Shown here: piece after piece, positions 1-5,484 of the stretch
Layout of the letters: every line of letters starts with the position of its first letter
How positions within the stretch are numbered: position 1 is the stretch's first letter
Assembly (NCBI GenBank): GCA_028292565.1
Contig: JAQGMD010000358.1
Span: 1-5,484, forward strand
Length of the DNA stretch: 5,484 nt
DNA from: Burkholderia sp.
Lineage (GTDB): Bacteria; Pseudomonadota; Gammaproteobacteria; Burkholderiales; Burkholderiaceae
Direction: 5' to 3'
Made by a program: the position numbers and the translations under genes
The notes under the pieces: generated by a model
Seen by the model: the letters and a program-made list of their open reading frames with translations, nothing else
Database searches by the model: none
What the model was told of the DNA's origin: nothing

Positions 1-472
1 CGGTGCGTGCATCGATGCCGCGTGTGGCAAGAGACGCTTCCAGCGCTGCAGCAATGATTGCTACATTTCCATAGCCGCCGCATTCTCCGACAAACCTGCC
101 ACCCGGCTTCAATGCGCGCCACACGCCTGCAATCACCTTGTCCGGTTCCTTCATCCAGTGCAGTGCCGCGTTGGAAAACACGGCGTCGAATTCGCCGTCG
201 AATTGCAGGGCGTGGCCATCCATCACGCGCGCATCGAGGCCGAGCGCACATGCAGCCGCGATCATTTCCGCGCTGGCGTCGACGCCGATCACATTGCATC
301 CGAGGTTAGCGAGTTTCCTTGTCAGCGGTCCGTCGCCGCAGCCGAGGTCGAGTATTGCCTCGCCCGCACGCGGCGCTAACAGCGCGACCACAGGCATGCC
401 GAGATCGGAAACGAATCGTGCCTTTTCCGCGTATTGTTCGGGATTCCAGGTCTGGTTGGTTGGGACGGACAT
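1..472 (-). CDS. Class I SAM-dependent methyltransferase (C-terminal part beyond the window)
   Basis: This gene probably transfers a methyl group from S-adenosylmethionine to a small molecule in the cytoplasm; the substrate cannot be told from the sequence. 157 codons are visible, and the reading frame is open to the left edge. The Rossmann-fold motifs appear in order. Motif I is LDLGCGDG at residues 41-48, followed by the acidic strand GVDAS at 63-67, MDGHALQF at 84-91, FDAVFSNAALHW at 95-106 and LKPGGRFV at 121-128. The overall pattern, with the N-terminal WNPEQYAEKARFV and the NAALHW motif, resembles the trans-aconitate methyltransferase-like and Methyltransf_11/25-type enzymes. The start at 472 is favoured by an AGAGGAG ribosome binding site five bases upstream. 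The gene is divergent from the small gene at 601. The family call is firm and the substrate is unknown. The C-terminal region that usually decides the subfamily is missing here. Confidence 0.88.
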   Translation of the reverse strand, partial: MSVPTNQTWNPEQYAEKARFVSDLGMPVVALLAPRAGEAILDLGCGDGPLTRKLANLGCNVIGVDASAEMIAAACALGLDARVMDGHALQFDGEFDAVFSNAALHWMKEPDKVIAGVWRALKPGGRFVGECGGYGNVAIIAAALEASLATRGIDART

Positions 473-477
473 CTGTG

Positions 478-484
478 CTCCTCT
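478..484 (-). promoter_or_regulatory. Ribosome binding site of the methyltransferase gene
   Basis: Read on the minus strand this is AGAGGAG, five bases before the ATG at 472. It is a strong Shine-Dalgarno match and fixes the start of the methyltransferase gene. Confidence 0.75.
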
Positions 485-527
485 AAAAAATTTTCCTGAA
501 ATATGCCACACTGACAGAAACGTCGTC

Positions 528-563
528 GTAGGGGGGGCAGCCCCCGCCCACCCTGCGGCCTAC
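528..563. repeat. G/C-rich inverted repeat in the divergent intergenic region
   Basis: The outer arms GTAGG (528-532) and CCTAC (559-563) are complementary. Between them a run of seven G (531-537) is followed after CAG by a run of five C (541-545), which can form its own GGGGG/CCCCC stem. The element lies between the divergent starts at 472 and 601. A T-run at 575-580 follows on the plus strand, but it is about 11 bases beyond the outer arm and too far away for a classical terminator. It could be a 5' leader structure of the small gene at 601 or a member of a dispersed palindromic repeat family. Its function cannot be read from one copy. Confidence 0.4.
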
Positions 564-589
564 ATTTCTACACGTTTTTTCACCGAACA

Positions 590-595
590 GAGGGG
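590..595 (+). promoter_or_regulatory. Ribosome binding site of the 77-residue protein gene
   Basis: GAGGGG lies five bases before the ATG at 601. The good match and spacing are the main reasons to believe that the short frame that follows is translated. Confidence 0.65.
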
Positions 596-600
596 CCGGT

Positions 601-834
601 ATGGCAACCATTATCAAGCATCGCAACATTAACATCATCACTATGGAACCGGGTGAAATCATCGCTGAACATTGCAAGCCGGGCGACATTGCGCTGGTGC
701 AGCAGGACGATGGATGGTGGACGCATTTCATCGGCGATAACGGCGAGATCGAAAGTTACGATAAACCGTTCAATAGCTATAACGAATCGCTGTGGGCAGC
801 GAAAGCCGCAGCGGAATTCTCTGCCAGTTCGTAA
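601..834 (+). CDS. Small hypothetical protein, 77 residues
   Basis: I do not recognise a named family. The protein is short, acidic in its middle, and has no signal peptide, membrane segment or cysteine pair, so it is probably cytoplasmic. The N-terminal half (residues 1-40) has alternating hydrophobic residues that suggest beta strands: NINIIT at 9-14, then GDIALVQQDDGWWTHFI at 28-44. The last third, from about residue 59 (NESLWAAKAAAEF), looks like one alanine-rich helix. A beta-rich core closed by a C-terminal helix is plausible for a small binding or regulatory protein, but this is inference only. The GAGGGG ribosome binding site at 590-595 supports the ATG at 601. Another ATG at 643 has no comparable site. 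The gene stands alone, divergent from the methyltransferase gene and 272 bases before the transporter gene. I believe it is a real gene mainly because of the ribosome binding site and the balanced, protein-like composition. Confidence 0.7.
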   Translation: MATIIKHRNINIITMEPGEIIAEHCKPGDIALVQQDDGWWTHFIGDNGEIESYDKPFNSYNESLWAAKAAAEFSASS

Positions 835-1106
835 TCACCGCTTAATATTCCCATGTGTATCGCCTTCGCATGATGTGGGGCGATCAACTGCAGCAGCTTC
901 GCGTCGTCCTTTCACTCCCTCGCCTTATTGATCCAGTTTACCCACAACCCGGACAAGAAAATCCAGTGGCTCGGGCAGGCCAATCGCGGAGCCATGCGCG
1001 CGGACTAAAAGCGCAGTAAACGCTGCGCCGAAGGCTAGCCAAGCGCGCATTACAACTTATGCGATAGACTCTCGCCCACATTCCAATAATAGAGACAAGA
1101 AACTGC
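835..1106. other. Intergenic gap with no convincing gene
   Basis: This 272-base gap between the small gene and the transporter gene has no supported coding frame on either strand. The long minus-strand frame crossing it is antisense to the transporter gene. The only structure I see is a short inverted repeat, GCGCAG at 1011-1016 and CTGCGC at 1023-1028 with a six-base loop, without a following T-run. Presumably the gap carries the promoter of the transporter gene, but no clear -35/-10 pair can be named. Confidence 0.4.
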
Positions 1107-1871
1107 ATGGAACACACGCACCTGCTGTCCAACACCGCTGTATTCATGGTCATCCTCACGCTGGTCTTCCTGCTTGCCGGTTTTGTCAAAGGTGTCGTCG
1201 GGCTGGGCCTGCCTACCGTAGCCATCGGCTTCCTCGGACTGATAATGGCGCCGGCCGAAGCGGCAGCGCTGCTGATCATCCCCTCCCTCGTCACCAATAC
1301 CTGGCAGCTGGCGGCCGGTCCCAGCTTCAGGCAATTGATACGCCGGTTGTGGCCTATGCTGATATCGACCTTCTTCGGCACCCTCGCCGGCGTCGCGCTG
1401 TTCACCGGTGCGCAAACGGGTATTGCAACCGCGGTGCTCGGCGCCGCGCTGATAGTGTATTCGGCACTGGGCATGGCGCCGTTGCGCCTCGCGGTCCCTG
1501 CCCGGGCGGAGCCGATACTGGCGCCGCTGATAGGAGCCAGCACCGGCCTGGTGGCCGCGGTGACCGGCATGTCCGCGATCCCGTCCGTACCCTATTTGCA
1601 GGCGCTCGAGCTAGAAAAGGACGACCTGGTGCAAGCGCTGGGCCTTGCGTTCACGGTGACGACCATTGCGCTCGGGATCGGGCTTGCTTACGTGGGTACA
1701 TTCCGCCTGTCGGTGGCAGGCACCTCATTCATTGCGCTGCTGCCCGCCTTGGGAGGCATGTTCATCGGACAACGGGTGCGTGCGCGTGTCAGCGCTGCAG
1801 TGTTCCGCCGTTGCTTCTTCATAGGAATGCTTGCCCTCGGAGCACACCTGCTGCTGAAGACGGTGCTCTGA
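1107..1871 (+). CDS. TSUP (TauE/SafE) family inner-membrane transporter
   Basis: This is a 254-residue polytopic membrane protein of the TSUP family. Members move sulfite, sulfoacetate, other organosulfur anions or small organic anions across the inner membrane; the substrate here is unknown. The family's two-fold internal repeat is visible. The first half carries GFVKGVVGLGLP at residues 25-36. The second half carries GASTGLVAAVTGMSAIPSVP at 143-162, the typical glycine-rich re-entrant motif followed by a proline. Hydrophobic segments lie at roughly 10-30, 36-61, 82-102, 104-125, 137-156, 175-196, 203-222 and 233-251, and about 250 residues is the usual family length. The start at 1107 has only a weak AGAGA upstream (1091-1095). 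A later ATG at 1146 has nothing better and would cut into the first membrane segment. No sulfur-metabolism gene is adjacent, so the neighbours give no hint of the substrate. Confidence 0.87.
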   Translation: MEHTHLLSNTAVFMVILTLVFLLAGFVKGVVGLGLPTVAIGFLGLIMAPAEAAALLIIPSLVTNTWQLAAGPSFRQLIRRLWPMLISTFFGTLAGVALFTGAQTGIATAVLGAALIVYSALGMAPLRLAVPARAEPILAPLIGASTGLVAAVTGMSAIPSVPYLQALELEKDDLVQALGLAFTVTTIALGIGLAYVGTFRLSVAGTSFIALLPALGGMFIGQRVRARVSAAVFRRCFFIGMLALGAHLLLKTVL

Positions 1872-1987
1872 TCGCCTATGGAAATATCGTTAATAGCTAT
1901 CGTCAGGTAATGCCTGTCTGCCAATTTCAACGCCTCTTTTAGTACGTTAAACTGTGGCCCTCCATCGCCGCGGCAAACCACCAGACC

Positions 1988-3058
1988 ATGAATACATCCC
2001 ATATTGAAAACGTCAATGTAACCTCGTTCGACCCGATGCCCACCCCGGAAGACCTGCACGCGCGCCTGCCAATTTCGCCGAGCGCAACCAGCGTGGTGAT
2101 GCAGGGGCGCGAAGCACTCAGGAATATCCTCGACCGCAAGGACCCGCGCATGTTCATCGTCGTCGGTCCCTGCTCGATCCACGACCCGGTGGCCGGCCTT
2201 GACTATGCGCGCCGCCTCAGGAAGCTGCAGGATGAAGTCAGCGACACGCTGTTGCTGGTAATGCGCGTGTACTTCGAAAAACCGCGCACCACGACCGGAT
2301 GGAAGGGTTACATCAACGATCCCGACATGGACGATTCGTTTCATGTCGATCGCGGCATGGAAAACGCACGCAAATTCCTGCTCGACGTATGCGAACTCGG
2401 CCTGCCGACCGCCACCGAAGCGCTCGACCCGATTTCGCCACAGTACCTCGGCGACCTGATCGCATGGACGGCGATCGGCGCGCGCACCACCGAATCGCAA
2501 ACGCATCGCGAAATGTCCTCCGGACTGTCAACGCCGGTCGGCTTCAAGAACGGCACCGACGGCGATATCAGCATCGCTGTCAACGCTATCCTGTCGGCGT
2601 CGCATCCGCATTCCTTCCTGGGCCTTAACAGCCAGGGACGTGTTGCGATTGTGCGTACCAGCGGCAATCGTTACGGGCATGTCGTTTTGCGCGGCGGCGA
2701 CGGCCGGCCAAATTACGATACCGTCTCCGTCGCCATGGCGGAACAGGCGCTGGCCAAAGCCGGGCTGCCGGCCAATATCGTGGTCGACTGCTCGCATGCG
2801 AACAGCTTCAAGAACCCGGAATTGCAGCCATTGGTGATGGCGGACGTCGTCAACCAGGTCCGCTTCGGCAACAAGTCGCTGGTGGGCGTCATGATTGAAT
2901 CCAATATCGTCGCCGGCAAACAGTCGATTCCGGAAGACCTGTCGCAACTCAAGTATGGCTGCTCGGTCACGGACGGCTGCGTCGGATGGGATACTACCGA
3001 AAAAATGATCCGCGACACCGCAACGCAGCTACACGGCGTATTGCGCGAACGTGTCTGA
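1988..3058 (+). CDS. aroG: Class I 3-deoxy-7-phosphoheptulonate synthase (DAHP synthase)
   Basis: The enzyme condenses phosphoenolpyruvate and erythrose 4-phosphate to DAHP, the committed step of aromatic amino acid synthesis in the cytoplasm. The 356 residues match the AroF/AroG/AroH length and the family signatures are intact: GPCSIHD at 60-66, MRVYFEKPRTT at 92-102, GARTTESQ at 164-171, GFKNGTDG at 185-192, LRGG at 234-237, DCSHANS at 267-273 and SVTDGCVGW at 326-334. The metal ligands expected by alignment from memory with E. coli AroG (offset +1) are Cys62, His270, Glu304 and Asp329. The substrate-binding Arg93, Lys98, Arg166, Lys187 and Arg235 are present. In the allosteric pocket, position 212 is Gly where the Phe-sensitive E. 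coli AroG has Ser; the C-terminal half also reads more like AroF, so tyrosine control is likely and aroF may be the better symbol. No good ribosome binding site precedes the ATG, which is chosen by family length. The gene is monocistronic or follows the transporter gene after 116 bases. Confidence 0.96.
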   Translation: MNTSHIENVNVTSFDPMPTPEDLHARLPISPSATSVVMQGREALRNILDRKDPRMFIVVGPCSIHDPVAGLDYARRLRKLQDEVSDTLLLVMRVYFEKPRTTTGWKGYINDPDMDDSFHVDRGMENARKFLLDVCELGLPTATEALDPISPQYLGDLIAWTAIGARTTESQTHREMSSGLSTPVGFKNGTDGDISIAVNAILSASHPHSFLGLNSQGRVAIVRTSGNRYGHVVLRGGDGRPNYDTVSVAMAEQALAKAGLPANIVVDCSHANSFKNPELQPLVMADVVNQVRFGNKSLVGVMIESNIVAGKQSIPEDLSQLKYGCSVTDGCVGWDTTEKMIRDTATQLHGVLRERV

Positions 3059-3060
3059 TC

Positions 3061-3084
3061 CGTAGGGCGCATCTCAATGCGCCC
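3061..3084. terminator. Hairpin between convergent stops, possible two-way terminator
   Basis: GGGCGCAT (3065-3072) and ATGCGCCC (3077-3084) form a perfect 8-bp stem with a CTCA loop, preceded by CGTA. It lies entirely within the 30-base gap between the stop codons of the DAHP synthase gene and pgaD, so it could end transcription from both sides. Neither strand has a T-run after the stem, so it is not a canonical intrinsic terminator. It may instead be a REP-like dispersed palindrome that protects 3' ends. Confidence 0.5.
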
Positions 3085-3088
3085 CGGG

Positions 3089-3571
3089 TCACTTCACCTC
3101 CTGCATCTCCCGCGCCGGTTCGATGTGATGCAATATCTCCGCATCCAGCACCTTTCCGTGCTCATCGTGGTACACCATCACCCGCCGGGCTTTCTGCCAC
3201 GCCGACACTTCCTCGGTCAGCAACGCCGAATGATCGGCAAGTTCCTGCAGTTGCGCCGGCAGCCGGCGCGTACGGCGCCTGGCTTTACGGAAGCGCAGGT
3301 AATTCAGCCCGGACCAGACCAGCAGGCCGCTGCCGGAAATCGATACCGATCCGATGAGGAAGAAGACGATACCTTCGCTTTCAACCACGGTCAGCGCCGA
3401 CGGAAACAGCAGGGAGTTGTCGGCAATGACCGGATCGGGTGACCAGGATGTCATCGGCAACAGTGGGGCCAGCAACCATAACCATAGCGCCCATAGTAGT
3501 GCGGTAAGCAACGTCCTGCCCAGTCTGGTCGGCAAGGTACACGCCACGTCTTGATCGTATATAAGCTTCAT
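3089..3571 (-). CDS. pgaD: PgaD, accessory subunit of the PNAG synthase
   Basis: PgaD is the small inner-membrane partner of the glycosyltransferase PgaC; in E. coli the pair is needed for PNAG polymerisation and for response to cyclic di-GMP. The 160-residue product has two hydrophobic segments, at about 20-40 (rich in Leu and Trp) and 66-90. The WSGLNYLRFR stretch at 86-95 that follows is typical of the PgaD/HmsS family. A basic patch (96-103) and a soluble, probably helical tail with WQKAR at 125-129 complete it. The length is slightly above E. coli PgaD and near HmsS. The ATG at 3571 overlaps the pgaC stop in an ATGA arrangement, and AAGAGAG lies seven bases upstream, so translation is coupled to pgaC. 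The gene is last in the visible pgaBCD order. Sequence conservation in this family is low, so the call rests on membrane layout, the WxxxNYLRF motif and position after pgaC. Confidence 0.88.
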   Translation of the reverse strand: MKLIYDQDVACTLPTRLGRTLLTALLWALWLWLLAPLLPMTSWSPDPVIADNSLLFPSALTVVESEGIVFFLIGSVSISGSGLLVWSGLNYLRFRKARRRTRRLPAQLQELADHSALLTEEVSAWQKARRVMVYHDEHGKVLDAEILHHIEPAREMQEVK

Positions 3572-4929
3572 CGGGTAACTCTCTTCTCAGTGGGGATGAT
3601 CTTCAGGACCGAGGTATGGTTGTCGCCTTCGATTACCTTGAAATCGGGACCACCCGCCTCCCGCAACACCGGCTGGTGCAACCCGCGATCGGGACTCGCC
3701 CATACCGCCCTCGACCCACGCTTGCGCAGCAATATCATCGGCACGGAACAGATCGTGGTGCACATGATCAGCATCCAGTAAGCAAACGGATACCAGATCA
3801 CCCAATACGCCTGCCGGAATAATTTTTGATCGTAGCGATAGTCGAGGCACATGCTGAACAGGAATTGCAGCAGGCATGTGCCGGCGATCAGCACACCGTG
3901 CCAGCCCGGCACCATGCTGACCTGCCAGGCCGGCGGCAATGTCGTGAACTGGCCGGCGACCCATAGCAGCAAGAGCAAGCCTATCGAATAGGCCCAAAGT
4001 ACCGACGTGATGTATTCGCAATAGATCAGCCACATCAGTCGCATGCGCCACCGGCCGAAGATATAGCTGTATTTGCGGATCACCTGGAGCCCGCCCATCG
4101 CCCAGCGCAAACGCTGCTTCCACAGGCCGCGCAAGGTCTCCGGCATCAGGATCCAGCACACGCCGTGGGGTTCGAAACGTACATCCCAGTGATTGGTTTG
4201 CAGCTTCCAGCTGATATCGATATCCTCGGTCAGCATGTCCGGACTCCAGAAGCCGACCTGCAGCAGTGCGCGGCGGCGAAACATGACCATCACGCCGGAT
4301 ACCGTAAATATCCTGCCGTAGATGCGCTGCGCGCGCTTGGTCAACCCCACAATCGACGAGAATTCGCCGACCTGCACACGTCCCAGCAAAGTGGAGCGCG
4401 TGCGAATCCGTGGGTTTCCCGTCACCGCCCCGACCCGCGGGCTCGATTCGAAATGTGCCAGCATCCACGGAATGGCATTGCGATCGACCACGGCGTCGCC
4501 GTCTATGCATAACAGGAACTCTGCCTTCGCAATCAATGCCGCGGTCGTCAGGCCGACCGCCTTGCCCTGGTTTTTTGCCTGGTGCACGACACGCAACCTC
4601 GGATAAGCCTCTACCAGTTCATCGAGTATCGCGCCGGTCCCATCCAGGCTTCCGTCATTGACGCAAATGATCTCGTAATTCGGATAGTTCAAGAGCGACA
4701 GCGCATGCACCACTTCCCTGACGTTGTCCTCCTCGTTGTAACAGGGCACGATGATCGAGACGAGCGGCGTGCCGACCAGCTGGGACAACGGGGCCTGACG
4801 CACAGATTGGTTACGTTCATAGCGCCAGAAATACATGCCGGCGCCTACCATCCATACATAGGCCATGAAGATCGGATAGTAGAACGTGAAGTTGAACAGC
4901 ATCGCGGGAAATTCTTGCGTCATGGTCAC
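3568..4929 (-). CDS. pgaC: PgaC, poly-beta-1,6-N-acetylglucosamine synthase (GT2)
   Basis: PgaC is the processive family 2 glycosyltransferase of the inner membrane that polymerises UDP-GlcNAc into PNAG, the adhesin of many biofilms. Numbering from a GTG start gives 453 residues, close to the E. coli protein. An N-terminal membrane segment (about 12-34) is followed by the catalytic domain: VSIIVPCYNEEDNV at 57-70, VNDGSLDGT at 90-98 (Asp92), CIDGDAVVD at 141-149 (the metal-binding DxD-type pair 143/145), TEDIDISWKL at 234-243 (probable base Asp236) and the processive QRLRW at 272-276. C-terminal membrane segments lie near 297-326, 343-361 and 374-401. The start is uncertain. GTG at 4929 overlaps the pgaB stop by four bases, whereas ATG at 4923 starts two bases beyond it; neither has a clear ribosome binding site, so translation is probably coupled to pgaB. 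All catalytic motifs are intact. The hmsR and icaA genes are homologues. Confidence 0.95.
   Translation of the reverse strand: MTMTQEFPAMLFNFTFYYPIFMAYVWMVGAGMYFWRYERNQSVRQAPLSQLVGTPLVSIIVPCYNEEDNVREVVHALSLLNYPNYEIICVNDGSLDGTGAILDELVEAYPRLRVVHQAKNQGKAVGLTTAALIAKAEFLLCIDGDAVVDRNAIPWMLAHFESSPRVGAVTGNPRIRTRSTLLGRVQVGEFSSIVGLTKRAQRIYGRIFTVSGVMVMFRRRALLQVGFWSPDMLTEDIDISWKLQTNHWDVRFEPHGVCWILMPETLRGLWKQRLRWAMGGLQVIRKYSYIFGRWRMRLMWLIYCEYITSVLWAYSIGLLLLLWVAGQFTTLPPAWQVSMVPGWHGVLIAGTCLLQFLFSMCLDYRYDQKLFRQAYWVIWYPFAYWMLIMCTTICSVPMILLRKRGSRAVWASPDRGLHQPVLREAGGPDFKVIEGDNHTSVLKIIPTEKRVTR
3579..3585 (-). promoter_or_regulatory. Ribosome binding site of pgaD inside the end of pgaC
   Basis: Read on the minus strand this is AAGAGAG, seven bases before the pgaD ATG at 3571. 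It lies within the last codons of pgaC and supports the overlapping start. Confidence 0.6.
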
Positions 4930-5484
4930 CGCCGCGCAGGATGGGTTTCGACCGAAATCACCGTCTTGATCACCGATTCATCCGGTTGGTTGGCACGATA
5001 GTCGTCAGGGGCATACCCAAAGTTTTGTGCGCCTGCCAGGTGCAACTGACGCAACTGCACCGCCAACGTTTTAACTGGAACCGGTCTGCCGGTTTTCCCG
5101 TCGCGGCTCTGCAACTTGAAGATTGTCTTCGGCAAGGCGCCGGGTGTAGCTTTCACTTTGCGCAGCAATTTGCCGGGCGACTGTTCGGGATTGTCCTCTC
5201 CTTCGACGGTGGACATCACCGTCACCACGATGTAATCGTAGAGCGGCACAAAGCTTGGCAGGCTTTGCGCAAACCCCTCCTCTGATTCCGGCTCCAGTAC
5301 TGGGCGCGCATGGAGGACACGTGCGGTGAGCAACGCGGGATTGTACTGCCGCACCGAATCGGCGAGGCGAAGCGTGAAGTCGTTGATGTATGCGGTCTTC
5401 TTTTCTGTCCAACGTCGCCGCAGCGCAGGATCGCGACGAATCTCTGCACACGAATCGGTCAATTGCCACTGCTCGCGGTAGAAG
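4926..5484 (-). CDS. pgaB: PgaB, C-terminal part of the PNAG-processing lipoprotein
   Basis: The frame is open at the right edge and shows the last 185 residues of a protein that in E. coli has about 670. PgaB is a periplasmic, outer-membrane-anchored protein with an N-terminal N-deacetylase domain, which partly deacetylates PNAG for export through PgaA, and a C-terminal GH153 hydrolase-like domain. Only the end of the second domain is in the window. The match is to the family pattern ARxxxxxPVLxPESEExFAQ (residues 54-73 of the visible part), YDY at 82-84, ATPGALPKTIFKLQSRD at 112-128 and FGYAPDDY at 155-162. At two places where I recall tryptophan in E. coli PgaB there is glycine instead (visible residues 70 and 129), and the MPYME-like segment reads VMSTVEGED. 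The product ends at TGA 4926-4928, overlapping or abutting pgaC. Identity is secure from motif and order; the deacetylase half, signal peptide and lipobox cannot be checked here. Confidence 0.9.
   Translation of the reverse strand, partial: FYREQWQLTDSCAEIRRDPALRRRWTEKKTAYINDFTLRLADSVRQYNPALLTARVLHARPVLEPESEEGFAQSLPSFVPLYDYIVVTVMSTVEGEDNPEQSPGKLLRKVKATPGALPKTIFKLQSRDGKTGRPVPVKTLAVQLRQLHLAGAQNFGYAPDDYRANQPDESVIKTVISVETHPARR

Noticed and set aside
138..632. 164-residue open frame on the plus strand
   Set aside because: It is antisense to the methyltransferase gene and overlaps the start of the 77-residue gene; no ribosome binding site or protein-like motif.
938..1570. 210-residue open frame on the minus strand
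   Set aside because: It is antisense to the well-supported TSUP transporter gene, has an Ala/Ser/Arg/Pro-rich composition typical of shadow frames, and no recognisable domain.
1878..1910. Ten-codon frame ahead of the DAHP synthase gene as an attenuator leader peptide
   Set aside because: It has no Phe, Tyr or Trp codons, no ribosome binding site, and no terminator/antiterminator pair follows.
1904..1916. CAGG-TAATG-CCTG inverted repeat after the transporter gene
   Set aside because: A four-base stem with no T-run is expected by chance and does not make a terminator or operator.
1938..1955. Possible TyrR-like operator upstream of the DAHP synthase gene
   Set aside because: The TTTTAGTACGTTAAAC stretch matches the TGTAAA-N6-TTTACA pattern too poorly to call.
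1688..2506. 272-residue open frame on the minus strand
   Set aside because: It runs antisense across the end of the transporter gene and into the DAHP synthase gene; its His/Arg/Val-rich composition is that of an opposite-strand shadow.
3587..4510. 307-residue open frame on the minus strand
   Set aside because: It lies in another frame of pgaC, whose glycosyltransferase motifs are complete; the Arg/Gly/His-rich product is a shadow.

Overview
The window looks like ordinary chromosomal DNA from a betaproteobacterium. The moderately high G+C, the protein resemblances and the mix of genes suggest Burkholderiales, perhaps Oxalobacteraceae. That placement is an inference from impressions of similarity, because no search was run. 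Seven protein genes are supported; two of them run off the ends of the window. I saw no tRNA, rRNA, CRISPR array, insertion sequence or phage gene.

Left part (1-1106): a class I SAM-dependent methyltransferase reads leftward off the window edge. It is divergent from a 77-residue protein of unknown function. The 128-bp gap between them holds a very G/C-rich inverted repeat. A 272-bp gap with no convincing gene follows.

Middle part (1107-3058): two rightward genes. The first is a TSUP (TauE/SafE-family) membrane transporter. The second is a complete class I DAHP synthase, the first enzyme of the shikimate pathway, with all expected catalytic residues. One residue in its allosteric pocket (Gly212) predicts control by tyrosine rather than phenylalanine.

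Right part (3089-5484): three leftward, tightly packed genes, pgaB (C-terminal part only), pgaC and pgaD, from a pgaABCD-type operon. Such operons make, modify and export the biofilm exopolysaccharide poly-beta-1,6-N-acetyl-D-glucosamine (PNAG). PgaC polymerises the chain at the inner membrane with PgaD as partner. PgaB processes it in the periplasm, and PgaA (expected beyond the right edge) would export it. The coding ends overlap or abut, so translation is probably coupled. The operon converges on the DAHP synthase gene, and a perfect 8-bp-stem hairpin fills the 30-bp gap between the two stop codons.

No clearly new system is visible. The points most worth a second look are the apparently altered substrate-cleft residues in the glycoside hydrolase part of PgaB, the predicted tyrosine-type allosteric site of the DAHP synthase, the small unknown protein, and two hairpin elements that share a CGTAGGG edge.
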